A stretch of 64,000 bases of DNA from Terriglobia bacterium (GCA_020072765.1 JAIQGD010000033.1:35557-99556); one strand, 5' to 3'; numbered from the stretch's first letter, positions 1 to 8,750 are shown. Notes: generated by a model from the sequence alone, not told the origin. Made by a program: numbers and translations.

Positions 1-163
1 CAAGGAAAAGCAGGTCGTGCACTTGGAAGAGTATCTGCGGCCGTTTCGGGTCTCGGTCGTGTCCCTGAAAGCATCGAGTGTTCTGGAGCTCCCCACGCAC
101 ACGATTTATCGCACGGGGACCAAAGTGGGAGACCGTCTGGAGATCGCGCGCTTGAGCCAATAG
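1..163 (+). CDS. C-terminal end of an unidentified protein (partial)
   Basis: An open frame enters from the left edge (first full codon at 2) and ends at TAG 161-163, giving the last 53 residues of a protein. The tail contains LEEYLRPFRVSVVSLKASS and ends in EIARLSQ. I recognise no domain. It converges with the decayed integrase module on the other strand, so it may be element cargo or the chromosomal gene next to the element. The start lies outside the window. Confidence 0.45.
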   Translation, partial: KEKQVVHLEEYLRPFRVSVVSLKASSVLELPTHTIYRTGTKVGDRLEIARLSQ

Positions 164-387
164 TTGTGCTTCGCCAAAATTCTATCCGCTCCGAAAATGG
201 CGCGATTCTTTCTCCCCACAGCATGAAAACTCTGAACTCGACCAAGAATTGTCTTGAGGAGTGCGATGATTCTCTTTGACGGGAACCCGTGCGCGCGCGT
301 GTGGTCGTAGTGTCGGTAGTGTCCAGACTTTTTCGCACATTGGTTGAGGCATAGGCCTGGTGGTGCTCGGCTCCCCCGGCATTCCGA
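164..387. other. Intergenic region without a convincing gene
   Basis: A minus-strand frame runs from an ATG at 382 to a stop at 182 (66 codons) but has no ribosome binding site and resembles nothing I know. No repeat, terminator or RNA gene is obvious here. Confidence 0.4.
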
Positions 388-483
388 CTAGGCGATGCCT
401 TCCGGCGCGAGGTGCGCGATCTTGCATTGGCTGCACTGCTCTACGTGCCGTTGCATTTTCGTGGTCTCAAAAAATCCGCCCAT
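388..483 (-). CDS. Small CxxC protein of the integrase-linked module
   Basis: A 31-residue ORF beginning MGGFFETTK and containing HVEQCSQCKIAH, so it has one CxxC pair that could bind metal. Its ATG overlaps the stop of the preceding reading frame as TGATG, and a good GGGAGG ribosome binding site lies about nine bases upstream. That arrangement is typical of tightly packed phage or integrative-element genes. No function can be assigned. It lies downstream of the integrase-like remnant on the same strand. Confidence 0.45.
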   Translation of the reverse strand: MGGFFETTKMQRHVEQCSQCKIAHLAPEGIA

Positions 484-1053
484 CAGTTCAAGCCTCCCTG
501 TGTGTCTCCCATCCCTTTCGCAAGGCTCCAGTTCTGGGCCGTTTCGAGCTTCTGTTTGACGTAGTCGCCAGCTTCCTCGCCCCAGGCGTCCGCCATCAGG
601 CTGACCGTCGCGTTCGCGAAGACATTCAGCCAGCCAGGTCGCCGATGCGCTGGATTGCGTAGCCGATCGCGCGCGCGATTGCCGTGGCTTGCTGCTCCGC
701 GAGTTCCTCGCCGCGCTTGTCTTGATCTTTTTCCTTGCGGTGTCCGCAGATGGTTGCGGCTCCAGTGGCTCGGGCATCTGTCTACCGGAAGAGTAGATTC
801 GGTATTCCGACGCATTGCCACGCAGCAGGGCGTGTTGCTGCCGCTGTGCCGCCAAGGCATCGGGACCCGCCGGAATCCATTGCCCGGCATGGTAATTGTA
901 ATAGTTGCCCTCCGGGTGTTTCTCTTCTTTGCCTCCGACCAATACCAGATCAGGTTTGACTGTGCGGTTGGCGTAGAGCGCGGCGCGACAGTAGCGCCAA
1001 GAGCCGCCCTTGAATCGCACATACTTATAGAGAGTGTATTTCGGTTGGGCCAT
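484..1053 (-). pseudogene. Integrase-like N-terminal remnant, decayed
   Basis: From ATG 1053 the protein starts MAQPKYTLYKYVRFKGG and continues with RYCRAALYANRTVKPDLVLV and GGKEEKHPEGNYY. As I remember the family, this is the N-terminal DNA-binding arm of tyrosine recombinases found in Acidobacteria. After about 110 residues this frame turns into low-quality sequence. Plausible protein then appears in a second frame (RGEELAEQQATAIARAIGYA, stop at 626) and a third (NVFANATVSLMADAWGEEAG, stop at 483). No catalytic domain (R...HxxR...Y) is present. It could be a decayed integrase or a short standalone protein followed by overlapping small genes. It starts 89 bp from the 3' end of tRNA-Gln, the usual position of an integrase in a tRNA-targeting element. 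Confidence 0.6.
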
Positions 1054-1105
1054 AGCAAATCCTCGAAAACTAATACTGGGTTTTCGAGATTTCTTAGGAT
1101 TTGCT
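1054..1105 (-). promoter_or_regulatory. Inverted repeat covering the integrase-remnant ribosome binding site
   Basis: An inner perfect 9-bp stem (CTCGAAAAC 1062-1070, GTTTTCGAG 1080-1088) and an outer 10-bp stem (AGCAAATCCT 1054-1063, AGGATTTGCT 1096-1105) flank a 9-nt loop, with one asymmetric bulge. On the minus strand the arm next to the ATG carries GAGG, the likely ribosome binding site of the frame starting at 1053. The hairpin could therefore hide that site. It could also be an arm-type or attachment repeat of the element. Confidence 0.5.
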
Positions 1106-1141
1106 CTTGGGATGGAGCCTAAGCCACTGATTCTAAAGAGT

Positions 1142-1216
1142 TGGCTGGGAGGCCTGGACTCGAACCAGGATAATCAGATCCAGAATCTGATGTACTGCCA
1201 ATTGTACGACCTCCCA
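1142..1216 (-). tRNA. tRNA-Gln (anticodon CTG)
   Basis: On the minus strand the 7-bp acceptor stem TGGGAGG/CCTCCCA is followed by discriminator G and an encoded CCA (1142-1144). The anticodon stem TCAGA/TCTGA encloses loop TTCTGGA, so the anticodon is CTG (glutamine, codon CAG). The T-arm has GGTTCGAGTCC. Length is 75 nt including CCA. An integrase-like remnant begins just beyond its 3' end, so the tRNA is probably the insertion site of an old element. Confidence 0.95.
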
Positions 1217-1400
1217 GCCGAGGGGAGACAACAAAAAAGGCCGCAGGCGCGACCTGCATCTACTTTACTGGCCGACGATGCTTTCGTCAACCGTGCAAAA
1301 GGCCTGCCAAAAATGTCCGCGCGATTCCTGCGCCAAACATGACCGGCCTGGTTCGCGGATGACGAGCCGCGCATGCGGCGATTTTTTGCGGGACGCGATC

Positions 1401-2600
1401 CTAGGAATGGCGCGGCGGGGCCGGCACCAGGCGCTTGGCGCGGACGTAAAATTCGCGGTCGCGCCAGTGGATGCGCTGCGGAAAAAAGCTGGCCAGCCAC
1501 ACCACGAAGGCAAACGCGTCGCGCAGCGGTAGCATCCACATCCTCGACCGCGCGAGATTGTCCCGCATCCCCCGCACCCCGGTCACCGAGGCCACGGCGG
1601 CGCGCAGCAGCGCGTAGCCCGCGAGGTAGCCCGCGGCTACGGCCCAGGAGGGGGCGAGGGCCGCCGCGAGCAGTGCCCACGGCAAGCCCTGGGCGAAAAT
1701 CAGGCCGAAATGTCCCGCCGGGCGCGAGTAGCGGATGCTCAAATTCCAACGCAACTGATGGCGAAAGGCGTCGCGCAACGTCTCGCGCGGATAGACGATG
1801 TCCACGGGGAAGCGGCTCAGCTCGACGCGGCCTCCGCGCGCGGCGATGCGGTTGCCCAGCTCGTAGTCGTCGCAGAAGAAGTCGGCCAGTGATTCGAAGC
1901 CGCCGATTTCGGCCAGATGCCTCTTGGTTGTGGCCATCACCGCGCCGAGCATGAAATTCAGGCTGCCGCCCAGCCCGGCCACCAGGACCCCCGGCGCAAA
2001 ATCGGTGGTGTTGCCCAGCGCTTCGAGATCGGCGGCGAACGATCCGTCGGTGAGCCCGCGATACAGGCACGTCACCCCGCCGACCTGCGGATCGCGGAAC
2101 GGCGCGACCACCGCGCGGAGAAAACCCGGCTCGACGCGCACGTCGCTATCGCTCACCAGCACGATGTCGTGCCGCGCCTCGCGCACCATCCGGCAGAGCT
2201 TGTTGACTTTGTCGCTGGCCCCCACGGGCTCCGAGCCGGTCAGCAGGCGAATCGAGCGACGAGGAGCCTCGCCTCCGGAAAAATCGTGCATGACTTGCCG
2301 GATCACCGGAATGGCGGGATCGCTCGCGTCGGTCACGCAGAACAGGATTTCGAACTCGGGATAGTCCTGGCGGCAGAAACTGGCGTAGTTCTCGTAGGTC
2401 TCGCGGTCGAGCCCACGGATGGGTTTCAGAATGCTGACGGGCGGAGTGAAAGTAGAGGTAGCGCCGGAGGGAAGGCCCTCGGAAGCGGAAGCGTTGCCGC
2501 GAAAGAACCGCGCAGCGGCGATGAGGGCGATGCAGTAGTACGCCAGCGGCGCGAGCGCCAGAGCCAGCACTGCGTCGCGAACTGCGGTCCAGGCGGTCAT
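1401..2600 (-). CDS. hpnI: HpnI-type glycosyltransferase (hopanoid side chain)
   Basis: A 399-residue membrane glycosyltransferase of the GT21/ceramide-glucosyltransferase-like family. HpnI is known to transfer an amino-sugar precursor to bacteriohopanetetrol. It has an N-terminal membrane segment, then PPVSILKPIRGLD, VSDSDVRV (DxD-like), FFCDDYELGNRIA and HQLRWNLSIRYSR (the Q/RxxRW motif), followed by several C-terminal membrane helices. The chosen ATG at 2600 has GAGG about eight bases upstream; the frame is open further upstream but that stretch is antisense to the next gene. The partner hpnJ lies at the start of the same minus-strand operon and two small EamA-type transporters lie between. 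The deacetylase gene hpnK, usual in this pathway, is not in the window. Confidence 0.88.
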   Translation of the reverse strand: MTAWTAVRDAVLALALAPLAYYCIALIAAARFFRGNASASEGLPSGATSTFTPPVSILKPIRGLDRETYENYASFCRQDYPEFEILFCVTDASDPAIPVIRQVMHDFSGGEAPRRSIRLLTGSEPVGASDKVNKLCRMVREARHDIVLVSDSDVRVEPGFLRAVVAPFRDPQVGGVTCLYRGLTDGSFAADLEALGNTTDFAPGVLVAGLGGSLNFMLGAVMATTKRHLAEIGGFESLADFFCDDYELGNRIAARGGRVELSRFPVDIVYPRETLRDAFRHQLRWNLSIRYSRPAGHFGLIFAQGLPWALLAAALAPSWAVAAGYLAGYALLRAAVASVTGVRGMRDNLARSRMWMLPLRDAFAFVVWLASFFPQRIHWRDREFYVRAKRLVPAPPRHS

Positions 2601-2620
2601 CCCGCTATCCTCTGTCCCGC

Positions 2621-2995
2621 TTATCCCTTGCCAAGGAACACGAGTGTAACACCGATGCAGACGAGCAGAACGCCGATCCAGCGCTGGGGCGTCACGCGCT
2701 CGCCCAGAAAGAGCCTGCCCCCCAGAGCGCCCGCGGCGTAGCTCAGCGCCGTTGCCGGGAACACGAAGCTGACCTTGGCGAGCGACAGCATGCCCAGCAG
2801 CGCAAAGAACGCCACGGCCATCATGGAGACGCCCATCCACATCCGGGGAAGCAGCAGCGCGCGGCCCACCACGCGTGCGATGGCGTGCGGGCGAAAATCC
2901 GTCACCTCGCCCACCATCTTCATGGCGCGCGAGACGCACAGCTCGCCGCCCGTGCCCAGGAAAACGATCAGGAGATAGAGCACGAATCCGGTCAT
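2621..2995 (-). CDS. EamA/SMR-like small transporter, second of a pair
   Basis: A 124-residue, four-helix hydrophobic protein beginning MTGFVLYLLIVFLGTGGEL and ending in TPQRWIGVLLVCIGVTLVFL, the usual last helix of small EamA proteins. It overlaps the preceding small transporter gene by 4 bp and is followed by hpnI after 20 bp. Such half-size proteins often act as heterodimers; ArnE/ArnF, which flip amino-sugar lipids, are the known analogy. The substrate is not known, but the location suggests a hopanoid-linked or lipid-linked sugar. Confidence 0.75.
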   Translation of the reverse strand: MTGFVLYLLIVFLGTGGELCVSRAMKMVGEVTDFRPHAIARVVGRALLLPRMWMGVSMMAVAFFALLGMLSLAKVSFVFPATALSYAAGALGGRLFLGERVTPQRWIGVLLVCIGVTLVFLGKG

Positions 2996-3414
2996 GGGGC
3001 GGGGTGCTCCGTGGTGCGAGGATGCGTGTGGCCCACCACAAACACGCCCGTGCAGATCACCAACACGCCGGCCCAGCGCGTCGGCGAGATCGTCTCATGC
3101 AGCACGAAATGCGCCATCAGCGCGATCAAGCCATAGGACGCCGCCGAAGCGGGCTGCACGTAGCTGTAGTCCGCCCAGGAAAGCACCACCAGGTAGGCGA
3201 CAAAAAAGGTGAGCAGGAGGCTGATGCCGACCCACACCGTGCCGGTCGTGAAGGCGCGGAAGAAGAAATGAAACAGCGCGGCCGGCGCCCATCCCGCCAT
3301 GGCGCCCACTTGCTTCATCCCTTTGCCGAGGAAAACGTCGCCCAGCGGGGCCACCGAGATCATGATCAGAATCAGGACGACGGTTTTGAAATGCAGGTGT
3401 TTGGCCAGCGTCAT
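2992..3414 (-). CDS. EamA/SMR-like small transporter, first of a pair
   Basis: A 140-residue hydrophobic protein with about four membrane helices. It starts MTLAKHLHFKTVVLILIM and ends in ISPTRWAGVLVICTGVFVVG plus a short polar tail. The SWADYSYVQPASAASYG segment matches the third-helix region of EamA proteins. Its start overlaps the end of hpnJ by 4 bp and its end overlaps the next transporter by 4 bp, so all four genes are probably translated from one message. Pairing with the adjacent 124-residue protein is inferred. Confidence 0.75.
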   Translation of the reverse strand: MTLAKHLHFKTVVLILIMISVAPLGDVFLGKGMKQVGAMAGWAPAALFHFFFRAFTTGTVWVGISLLLTFFVAYLVVLSWADYSYVQPASAASYGLIALMAHFVLHETISPTRWAGVLVICTGVFVVGHTHPRTTEHPAP

Positions 3415-4973
3415 GCGCCTTGCGACTCGCCGGCGACTTCCGCTGCGGAACCCGAGCCCATGGCCGGCACGGCGACTTCCGGTCCGGAAGCGGTGTGGAT
3501 CGCCGGAACGGCGACGACGGCTTTCTTCCCCACGCCCTTGCGCGCCACTTTCCGGCGGTCGGCGCGCAGCTTCAGGAAGTCCACCGCCTCGTGGAACAGG
3601 CGCTTGCGCTCATGGCTGTCCCAGAGCGATTCGCGGACGATGCGCCAGGCCACGCGCGGCCGGAAGTAGTAGCTGTCGTAGAAGCGGTTGACGGCCTCGA
3701 CCATGTATTCCTTGGACAGGCCGGGATACTGGAGGTGCGGCAACTGGTGGCCGCCGTCATCGGTGATGGCTTCGCCGGCCAGGAATCCCTCGCGCGTGCC
3801 CCGGTCATAGAGTTCGGTGCCGGGATAGGCGTGCGCCATGGAGACCTGAATCGTCTCGCAATCCAGATCCTTGGCGAAATTGATGGTCTTCTCGATGGTG
3901 TCCTTGGTTTCGCCGGGCAGCCCGATGATGAAATCGCCGTGGACGTGAATGCCGACCTTCTTGCAATTCTTCACGAACGTCCGGCCCATCTCGACGGTCT
4001 GGCCCTTCTTGATGTTTTTCAGGATTTGTGGATCGCCGGATTCAAAGCCCACGATCAGCAGGCGGCAACCGGCGTCGGCCATGGCCTTCAGTGTTTCGTA
4101 GTCGCCGTGCACGCGCGACGTGCAGGACCACCGGAATCCCACGGGCTGGAATTCCTTGCACAGGGCCACCACGCGCTCCTTGCGGATGTTGAACGTGTCG
4201 TCATCGAAGAAAAATTCCTTGGCCTGGGGAAACATCTTGTGGGCCTGACGGAACTCCCGCGCCACGTTTTCCACCGAGCGCGTCCGCCAGGCGTGGCCGG
4301 AAAGCGTCTGCGGCCACAGGCAGAAGGTGCACAGCGCCGGGCATCCGCGCGTGGTGTAAAAGGAAACGAAGGGGTGCAGCAGGAACGGCACGTTGTATTT
4401 CTCGATGGTCAGGTCGCGCTGGTAGACCTCGGTGGCAAACGGCAGCGCGTCCAGCTCCTCGGTCTGCAGCTGCGGGCGCGACGGGTTGTGCACCACTTTC
4501 CCGTCCTTCAGGTAGCTGGCATTGCCGATTTCCGCCAGCGGTTTGCCCTGCGCGTACTCCACCACGGCATGGTCGAATTCGCCGCGCACGATGAAATCGA
4601 TGTCCGAGCTGGCCAGCAGGCTCTCCGCTGGCTTGATCTGCACGTGCGGCCCCACAAAGGCGATCTTCAAGTCCGGCTTGGCTTCCTTCATCCCCCGCGC
4701 CATGCGCAGGTCGCTGACGAAGCCTACGGTCGAGGTGAACAGCACGACGAATTCATAATCCCGCGCGATGCGCACCACTTCGGCCGGGGAAATGTGGTGC
4801 GGCGGGCCGTCCAGCAAGCGGCTGCCCGGCAGCATCCCCGCGGGATAGGCCAGCCAGACCGGATACCAGTAGGATTCGATTTCCCGCGTGGCGGGCCAGC
4901 GAGAGCCCGCTCCTCCGTCGAACTTCTCGAAGCTCGGGGGATTCAGAAACAGGGTTTTCATCACGGACGGCAT
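3411..4973 (-). CDS. hpnJ: HpnJ-type B12-binding radical SAM protein
   Basis: A 520-residue protein. The N-terminal part (about 1-160) resembles a cobalamin-binding fold and starts MKTLFLNPPSFEKFDGGAG, very like HpnJ. The radical SAM cluster motif CPALCTFC (CxxxCxxC) lies near residue 210, followed by FFDDDTFN, GFESGD and HGDFIIGLPGET. HpnJ is known to be needed to turn bacteriohopanetetrol glucosamine into the cyclitol ether. The C-terminal 50 residues are a low-complexity Ala/Val/Gly tail not needed for the fold. The ATG at 4973 has GGGAGA upstream; an internal ATG at 4961 fits the family N-terminus equally well. First gene of the hpnJ-SMR-SMR-hpnI operon. Confidence 0.88.
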   Translation of the reverse strand: MPSVMKTLFLNPPSFEKFDGGAGSRWPATREIESYWYPVWLAYPAGMLPGSRLLDGPPHHISPAEVVRIARDYEFVVLFTSTVGFVSDLRMARGMKEAKPDLKIAFVGPHVQIKPAESLLASSDIDFIVRGEFDHAVVEYAQGKPLAEIGNASYLKDGKVVHNPSRPQLQTEELDALPFATEVYQRDLTIEKYNVPFLLHPFVSFYTTRGCPALCTFCLWPQTLSGHAWRTRSVENVAREFRQAHKMFPQAKEFFFDDDTFNIRKERVVALCKEFQPVGFRWSCTSRVHGDYETLKAMADAGCRLLIVGFESGDPQILKNIKKGQTVEMGRTFVKNCKKVGIHVHGDFIIGLPGETKDTIEKTINFAKDLDCETIQVSMAHAYPGTELYDRGTREGFLAGEAITDDGGHQLPHLQYPGLSKEYMVEAVNRFYDSYYFRPRVAWRIVRESLWDSHERKRLFHEAVDFLKLRADRRKVARKGVGKKAVVAVPAIHTASGPEVAVPAMGSGSAAEVAGESQGA

Positions 4974-5080
4974 GGATGTGGCTCTCCCTCAGGCACGGTT
5001 CCGAAACGGCACCACGCAGTGCAATCAGGTTATTTTACTTGATTTTCCCGCGGCGCCCAAGCTTTCTCGCGGCGTGGTGC

Positions 5081-6415
5081 TTACGGAAAAAGTTTCGCCA
5101 GTTGCCCGGTGGCTTGCAGCAGGGTGAGGTGCGCCTGCTCGCGGGCGAAATCGGCTTCCAGAAAGCTCACCCACTTGTCGCTTTCGTCCAGGCGGGCCTG
5201 CTCGATTTCCTGCAGCGTGGCGCGCCCCTGGTCGAATTTGGCCTGCGCCAGCTGGAGCGTTTCCTGGGCCAGGCGCAGGTCCAGGCGCGCCACCTCGCGC
5301 ACGGCCTCGCGTTCGCGCACGCTGCGCGCCTTCTGCTGCACGTCCAGGCGGACTTCCTGGCGCTTGTTGCCGAGCAGCAGTTCGGCGGCGTTCAATTGGC
5401 TTTTGGCCAGCGCCACGTTGGCCGAAGTTTTCGCGGCGAACAGCGGAATGGTGATCTGCAGGCCGACGTTGACGTTGTTGCGCTCGAAGCGCTTGTAAAA
5501 CTCATCGTAATTGTTGAATTTGCTCAGCACGCTGTACTGGCCCACCAGGTCCACGGTGGGGAAGTAGCTCCAGCGCGCGCCGTGCAGGAGATGTTCGCGC
5601 GCGGCCCGCTCGTTTTCCGCTTCGGCGATGCCGCGGTCGTTTTGCAGGGCCAGGCTCACGATCTCGGTGTCGGGCTGGTTGGTGGCCAGCGCGGCGTCGA
5701 ACGACGCGGCATCGGTTTCCACCTCGAGGGCCTGGCCTTCGGGAATCTGCGTCAGGTCGCGCAACTGCGCCACGAGCGTTTCCTCGCGGTCTTCCAGCCG
5801 GATGATGCGCTCCTGGACGCGCGCCACCAGCAATTCGCTGCGCGTCACTTCGATGGGGAGTTCCTGGTTGGCGGCCAGGCGCGCGCGGACCACTTCGAGG
5901 ATTTTGGCCCCGCTGGATTGTTCGCTGCGGAGCAATTCCAGCGAGTGCCGCACCTTGCTCAGATCGAGATAGACGCTGGCCGCGCGGACGATGACGTCGT
6001 CCCGCATGCGGTCCATCTCGAGTTTCTGGTTCTTGGCCCGTTCCTCGGCGGCGTGCTGCTCGCCCTTGAGCAGGGGATTGAACAGCGTCTGCGAATAGTC
6101 CAGTTGAAAGAGCGAGGGGGCCTGGCCGCCGGGCAGCGAGGGGAAGCCGTGCGTGTAGGCCGCGCCCGCGCCGGTGTAGAGATTGGGGCGGAAGGCCGCG
6201 CGATCCACGCGCGCTTCGCCCAGCGCCACGTTGTACTGCACGCGGGCCAGCTTGAGGTCGCGGCTGTTCTGCAAGGCCAGCGTCACGGCCTGCTGCAGCG
6301 TCAAGGTTCCCGCGTCCTGGGCGCGCGCCGGCGCCGCCAGCAGCAGCGCCAGCATCCCGGCGACCGCCGGCCAGCGGCGGCTCCGGAGTAGTTTTCGATG
6401 CGCGGATCTATTCAT
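5081..6415 (-). CDS. TolC-family outer-membrane efflux protein
   Basis: A 444-residue protein with a signal peptide (hydrophobic stretch then PARAQDAG) followed by two OEP repeats rich in heptad helices. Typical TolC features are LTLQQAVTLALQNSRDLKLA, FRPNLYTGAGAAY and the second-half repeat ending LTLLQATGQLAKLF. It forms the outer-membrane exit duct for a periplasmic adaptor. The start overlaps the end of the MacB-like permease gene by 8 bp. It is the last gene of an operon with an adaptor, a TPR protein and a permease. Confidence 0.9.
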   Translation of the reverse strand: MNRSAHRKLLRSRRWPAVAGMLALLLAAPARAQDAGTLTLQQAVTLALQNSRDLKLARVQYNVALGEARVDRAAFRPNLYTGAGAAYTHGFPSLPGGQAPSLFQLDYSQTLFNPLLKGEQHAAEERAKNQKLEMDRMRDDVIVRAASVYLDLSKVRHSLELLRSEQSSGAKILEVVRARLAANQELPIEVTRSELLVARVQERIIRLEDREETLVAQLRDLTQIPEGQALEVETDAASFDAALATNQPDTEIVSLALQNDRGIAEAENERAAREHLLHGARWSYFPTVDLVGQYSVLSKFNNYDEFYKRFERNNVNVGLQITIPLFAAKTSANVALAKSQLNAAELLLGNKRQEVRLDVQQKARSVREREAVREVARLDLRLAQETLQLAQAKFDQGRATLQEIEQARLDESDKWVSFLEADFAREQAHLTLLQATGQLAKLFP

Positions 6416-7712
6416 GGCGAAGCGCTTCCGTCGGTTGGAGTTGGGCCGCCCGGTTTGCCGGGAGATAGCCGAACACCAGCCCTGTGGAGCAGGATACTAC
6501 AAACGCCAGCACCACCGAGATCCACGAGACGGGCACGCGGAGATCTCCGGCCTCGGGAAACATCGCGATCAGGAGATTCAGGAGTCCGGGGATGGAAATG
6601 GCGATCAGGATGCCGGCCAGCGCTCCGGTTCCGCTGATCAGTAGCGCTTCGATGAGGAACTGATAGCGGATGGCATCGTGCGACGCGCCGATGGCCTTGC
6701 GGATGCCGATCTCGCGCGTCCGCTCGGTCACCGTGACCAGCATGATGTTCATGATCCCGATGCCGCTGATGGCCAGCGCGATCAGCGCCACCAGGATCAG
6801 AAAGGCCGTCAGCGCCGTGGCGATGCTCCGCGCCGTCTCCAGAATCCCGGTGAGATTTTCCACCTGGTACTTGGCGCCCGCGCGGTGGCGGCCCTGCAGG
6901 ATCTCCGTCACCTGCCGCGTCACCGTGGGGACATCCTCGGGGCGATCGGCCCGCGCGTATAGGGTCGTCAGCGCGTCTCTCCCCGTGTAGTAGTGCAGCA
7001 GCGAGAAGGGAATCAGCGCGGATTCCCGCGTGATCTCCGTTTCCCCGAACGTCGCCACGCGCTCCCGGAACACGCCGATCACCGTGAAATGCAGCTCGCC
7101 CAGGCGAATCGTCTTGCCCGTCGCGCTGCCCGAGGGGAACACGCGCCGGGCCAGTTCCTGGGTGATCAGGCAAACCTTGCTGCGCGAACGCAGGTCGTCC
7201 GAGTCGAAATAACGCCCCCGCAGGATCTCGAGGTTGCGAACCCCTTGGAAGTCTTCGGTGGCGCCCACCAGATTGATGGGGCGCTCGTGGCTCTCGACCA
7301 CCGCCGTCATGGGAACGGTGCCCGTCCCGGCCGCCGCCGTCACCAGTGCCGGGAGCCCTTCGCGAATGGCGGCGAGGTCGGCGGGCGTGATTTCATCCGC
7401 CAGCGTCGAGCTCCCCGGTTCGTCGGAATGGATCAGGTGGGCATAGACCAGGTTGGCGCCCACGCCCTCGATCTGCGCCAGGACGTACTGCTTGCCCGCC
7501 AGCGCGACCGTCACCACCAGGACAATCGAGCCGCTCCCGATAATCACGCCGACCATGGTCAGCAGGGCCCGCAGCTTATTGGCGCGCAACGCCTGAATCG
7601 CCAGCCACCAGATCTCGCCCCACAAGGCCGAACTTTTCCGCGCGTCCTTCCGGCGGGCTGGCTCCAGCGGACCCAGGCCGCCCGGCGAGATCGAGTTGCG
7701 AGCCGAGTCCAT
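6408..7712 (-). CDS. MacB/FtsX-like ABC permease
   Basis: A 434-residue permease with a MacB layout: one N-terminal membrane helix (residues about 45-75, LLTMVGVIIGSGSIVLVV), a large periplasmic domain, and three C-terminal helices containing GIGIMNIMLVTVTERTREIG and RKAIGA, the conserved coupling region of FtsX-type permeases. There is no ATP-binding domain in the protein and no separate MacB-type ATPase next to it. It needs an ATPase in trans, or the operon has lost one. It sits between the TPR gene and tolC. Confidence 0.88.
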   Translation of the reverse strand: MDSARNSISPGGLGPLEPARRKDARKSSALWGEIWWLAIQALRANKLRALLTMVGVIIGSGSIVLVVTVALAGKQYVLAQIEGVGANLVYAHLIHSDEPGSSTLADEITPADLAAIREGLPALVTAAAGTGTVPMTAVVESHERPINLVGATEDFQGVRNLEILRGRYFDSDDLRSRSKVCLITQELARRVFPSGSATGKTIRLGELHFTVIGVFRERVATFGETEITRESALIPFSLLHYYTGRDALTTLYARADRPEDVPTVTRQVTEILQGRHRAGAKYQVENLTGILETARSIATALTAFLILVALIALAISGIGIMNIMLVTVTERTREIGIRKAIGASHDAIRYQFLIEALLISGTGALAGILIAISIPGLLNLLIAMFPEAGDLRVPVSWISVVLAFVVSCSTGLVFGYLPANRAAQLQPTEALRHE

Positions 7713-7718
7713 GCGTCC

Positions 7719-8750
7719 CTACGGAGATGTCTTCCGAGACAATCGCTCGAGGCGCGCGCGCGCTTCCTTGCGCTGGGGATCCAATTGCAGGGCGGCGCGG
7801 TATTGCTCGGCCGCCTCGCCGCGTTTTCCCTGGGCTTCGTACAAGCGCCCCAGCCATTCGCGCCCGGCCGCGTGCGGGGGCCAGTTGCTGCGCTCCGGCG
7901 TGCTGGCCAGATAGGACTTCAAGTCCTGCTCCGCGTTGGCCAGATCGGCGTGCGCGAGCACCCCGGCGACTCCCCGGTAAAACGGAAGGCGTGCATCGCC
8001 CGGGCTCACCAGCGCGGCGGCCTGAATGGCGGTAGAAACCTCGGCGGCTTTGCCCTGGCTGCGGTAAAAATCGGCGGCTTCCAGATACGGCTCGATACGG
8101 TTCGGCTTCGCCGCCAGCACCTCGCGGTATTCGTTCTCGGCCTGATCAGGCCGCTTCAGCCCTTCCTGAAAGTAGATGGCGCGGGCCAGATGGCCTTCGA
8201 CGGGATCGATGGCCGCGATGGCGTTGACCTGCTGGAGGGCTTCGTCCTTGCTGCCGCCCACGATCCACGGGGCATCCACGCAGAACTCCGCCAGGTCTCG
8301 CCGGGCCGCCAGATTCGAGGGGTTCAGGCTGACCGCCTGCTGAAATTCTTTTTTCACTTTGCGCGCGAGGAAGAAACTCCGCTCGCGGTCGGCCTTGCCG
8401 CCGTAGGCGCGGCCCAGCCACTGGTGGTAAATGGAATTACGGGCGTCCAGCGCCACCGCTCGTCCCAGTTGCGCGATGGCGTTGTCGTAATCGCGGAGTT
8501 CGTAGTAGCTGCGCCCCAGCCAGTAATACGCTTCGGGGTTCGACGCGTCTCGCGAGGCCGCCGGTTGCAGCGTGGCAATTGCCGCGGTGTAATTGCCGGC
8601 ATGGAACTGGCGTTGCGCCGCCTGAATCGGCGCGGCATCATCGGCGCGAGCCGCCCGTGCCGGCGCTGCGTGGGCCCCGGGCGCGGCGGGCAGCGAGAAG
8701 ATTCCCGCGCACAGAACCGTGAAAACGATCCGGGGCAGCGCGTGCTTCAA
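7719..8750 (-). CDS. Periplasmic TPR-repeat protein
   Basis: A 343-residue protein with a signal peptide (IVFTVLCAGIFSLPAAPGAHA) and at least five TPR-like units, for example NPEAYYWLGRSYYELRDYDN and AAEQYRAALQLDPQRKEARA. The start is a TTG at 8750 that overlaps the TGA of the adaptor gene (TTGA), implying translational coupling; no better in-frame start is visible. TPR proteins act as scaffolds. Its place inside an efflux operon, where an ATPase gene is usually found, suggests a role in assembly of that efflux system, which is inferred. Confidence 0.75.
   Translation of the reverse strand: MKHALPRIVFTVLCAGIFSLPAAPGAHAAPARAARADDAAPIQAAQRQFHAGNYTAAIATLQPAASRDASNPEAYYWLGRSYYELRDYDNAIAQLGRAVALDARNSIYHQWLGRAYGGKADRERSFFLARKVKKEFQQAVSLNPSNLAARRDLAEFCVDAPWIVGGSKDEALQQVNAIAAIDPVEGHLARAIYFQEGLKRPDQAENEYREVLAAKPNRIEPYLEAADFYRSQGKAAEVSTAIQAAALVSPGDARLPFYRGVAGVLAHADLANAEQDLKSYLASTPERSNWPPHAAGREWLGRLYEAQGKRGEAAEQYRAALQLDPQRKEARARLERLSRKTSP

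Noticed and set aside
1174-2070. Long minus-strand frame (298 codons) overlapping hpnI
   Set aside because: It is an Arg/Gly-rich out-of-frame reading of the hpnI gene and the tRNA; hpnI itself has clear family motifs.
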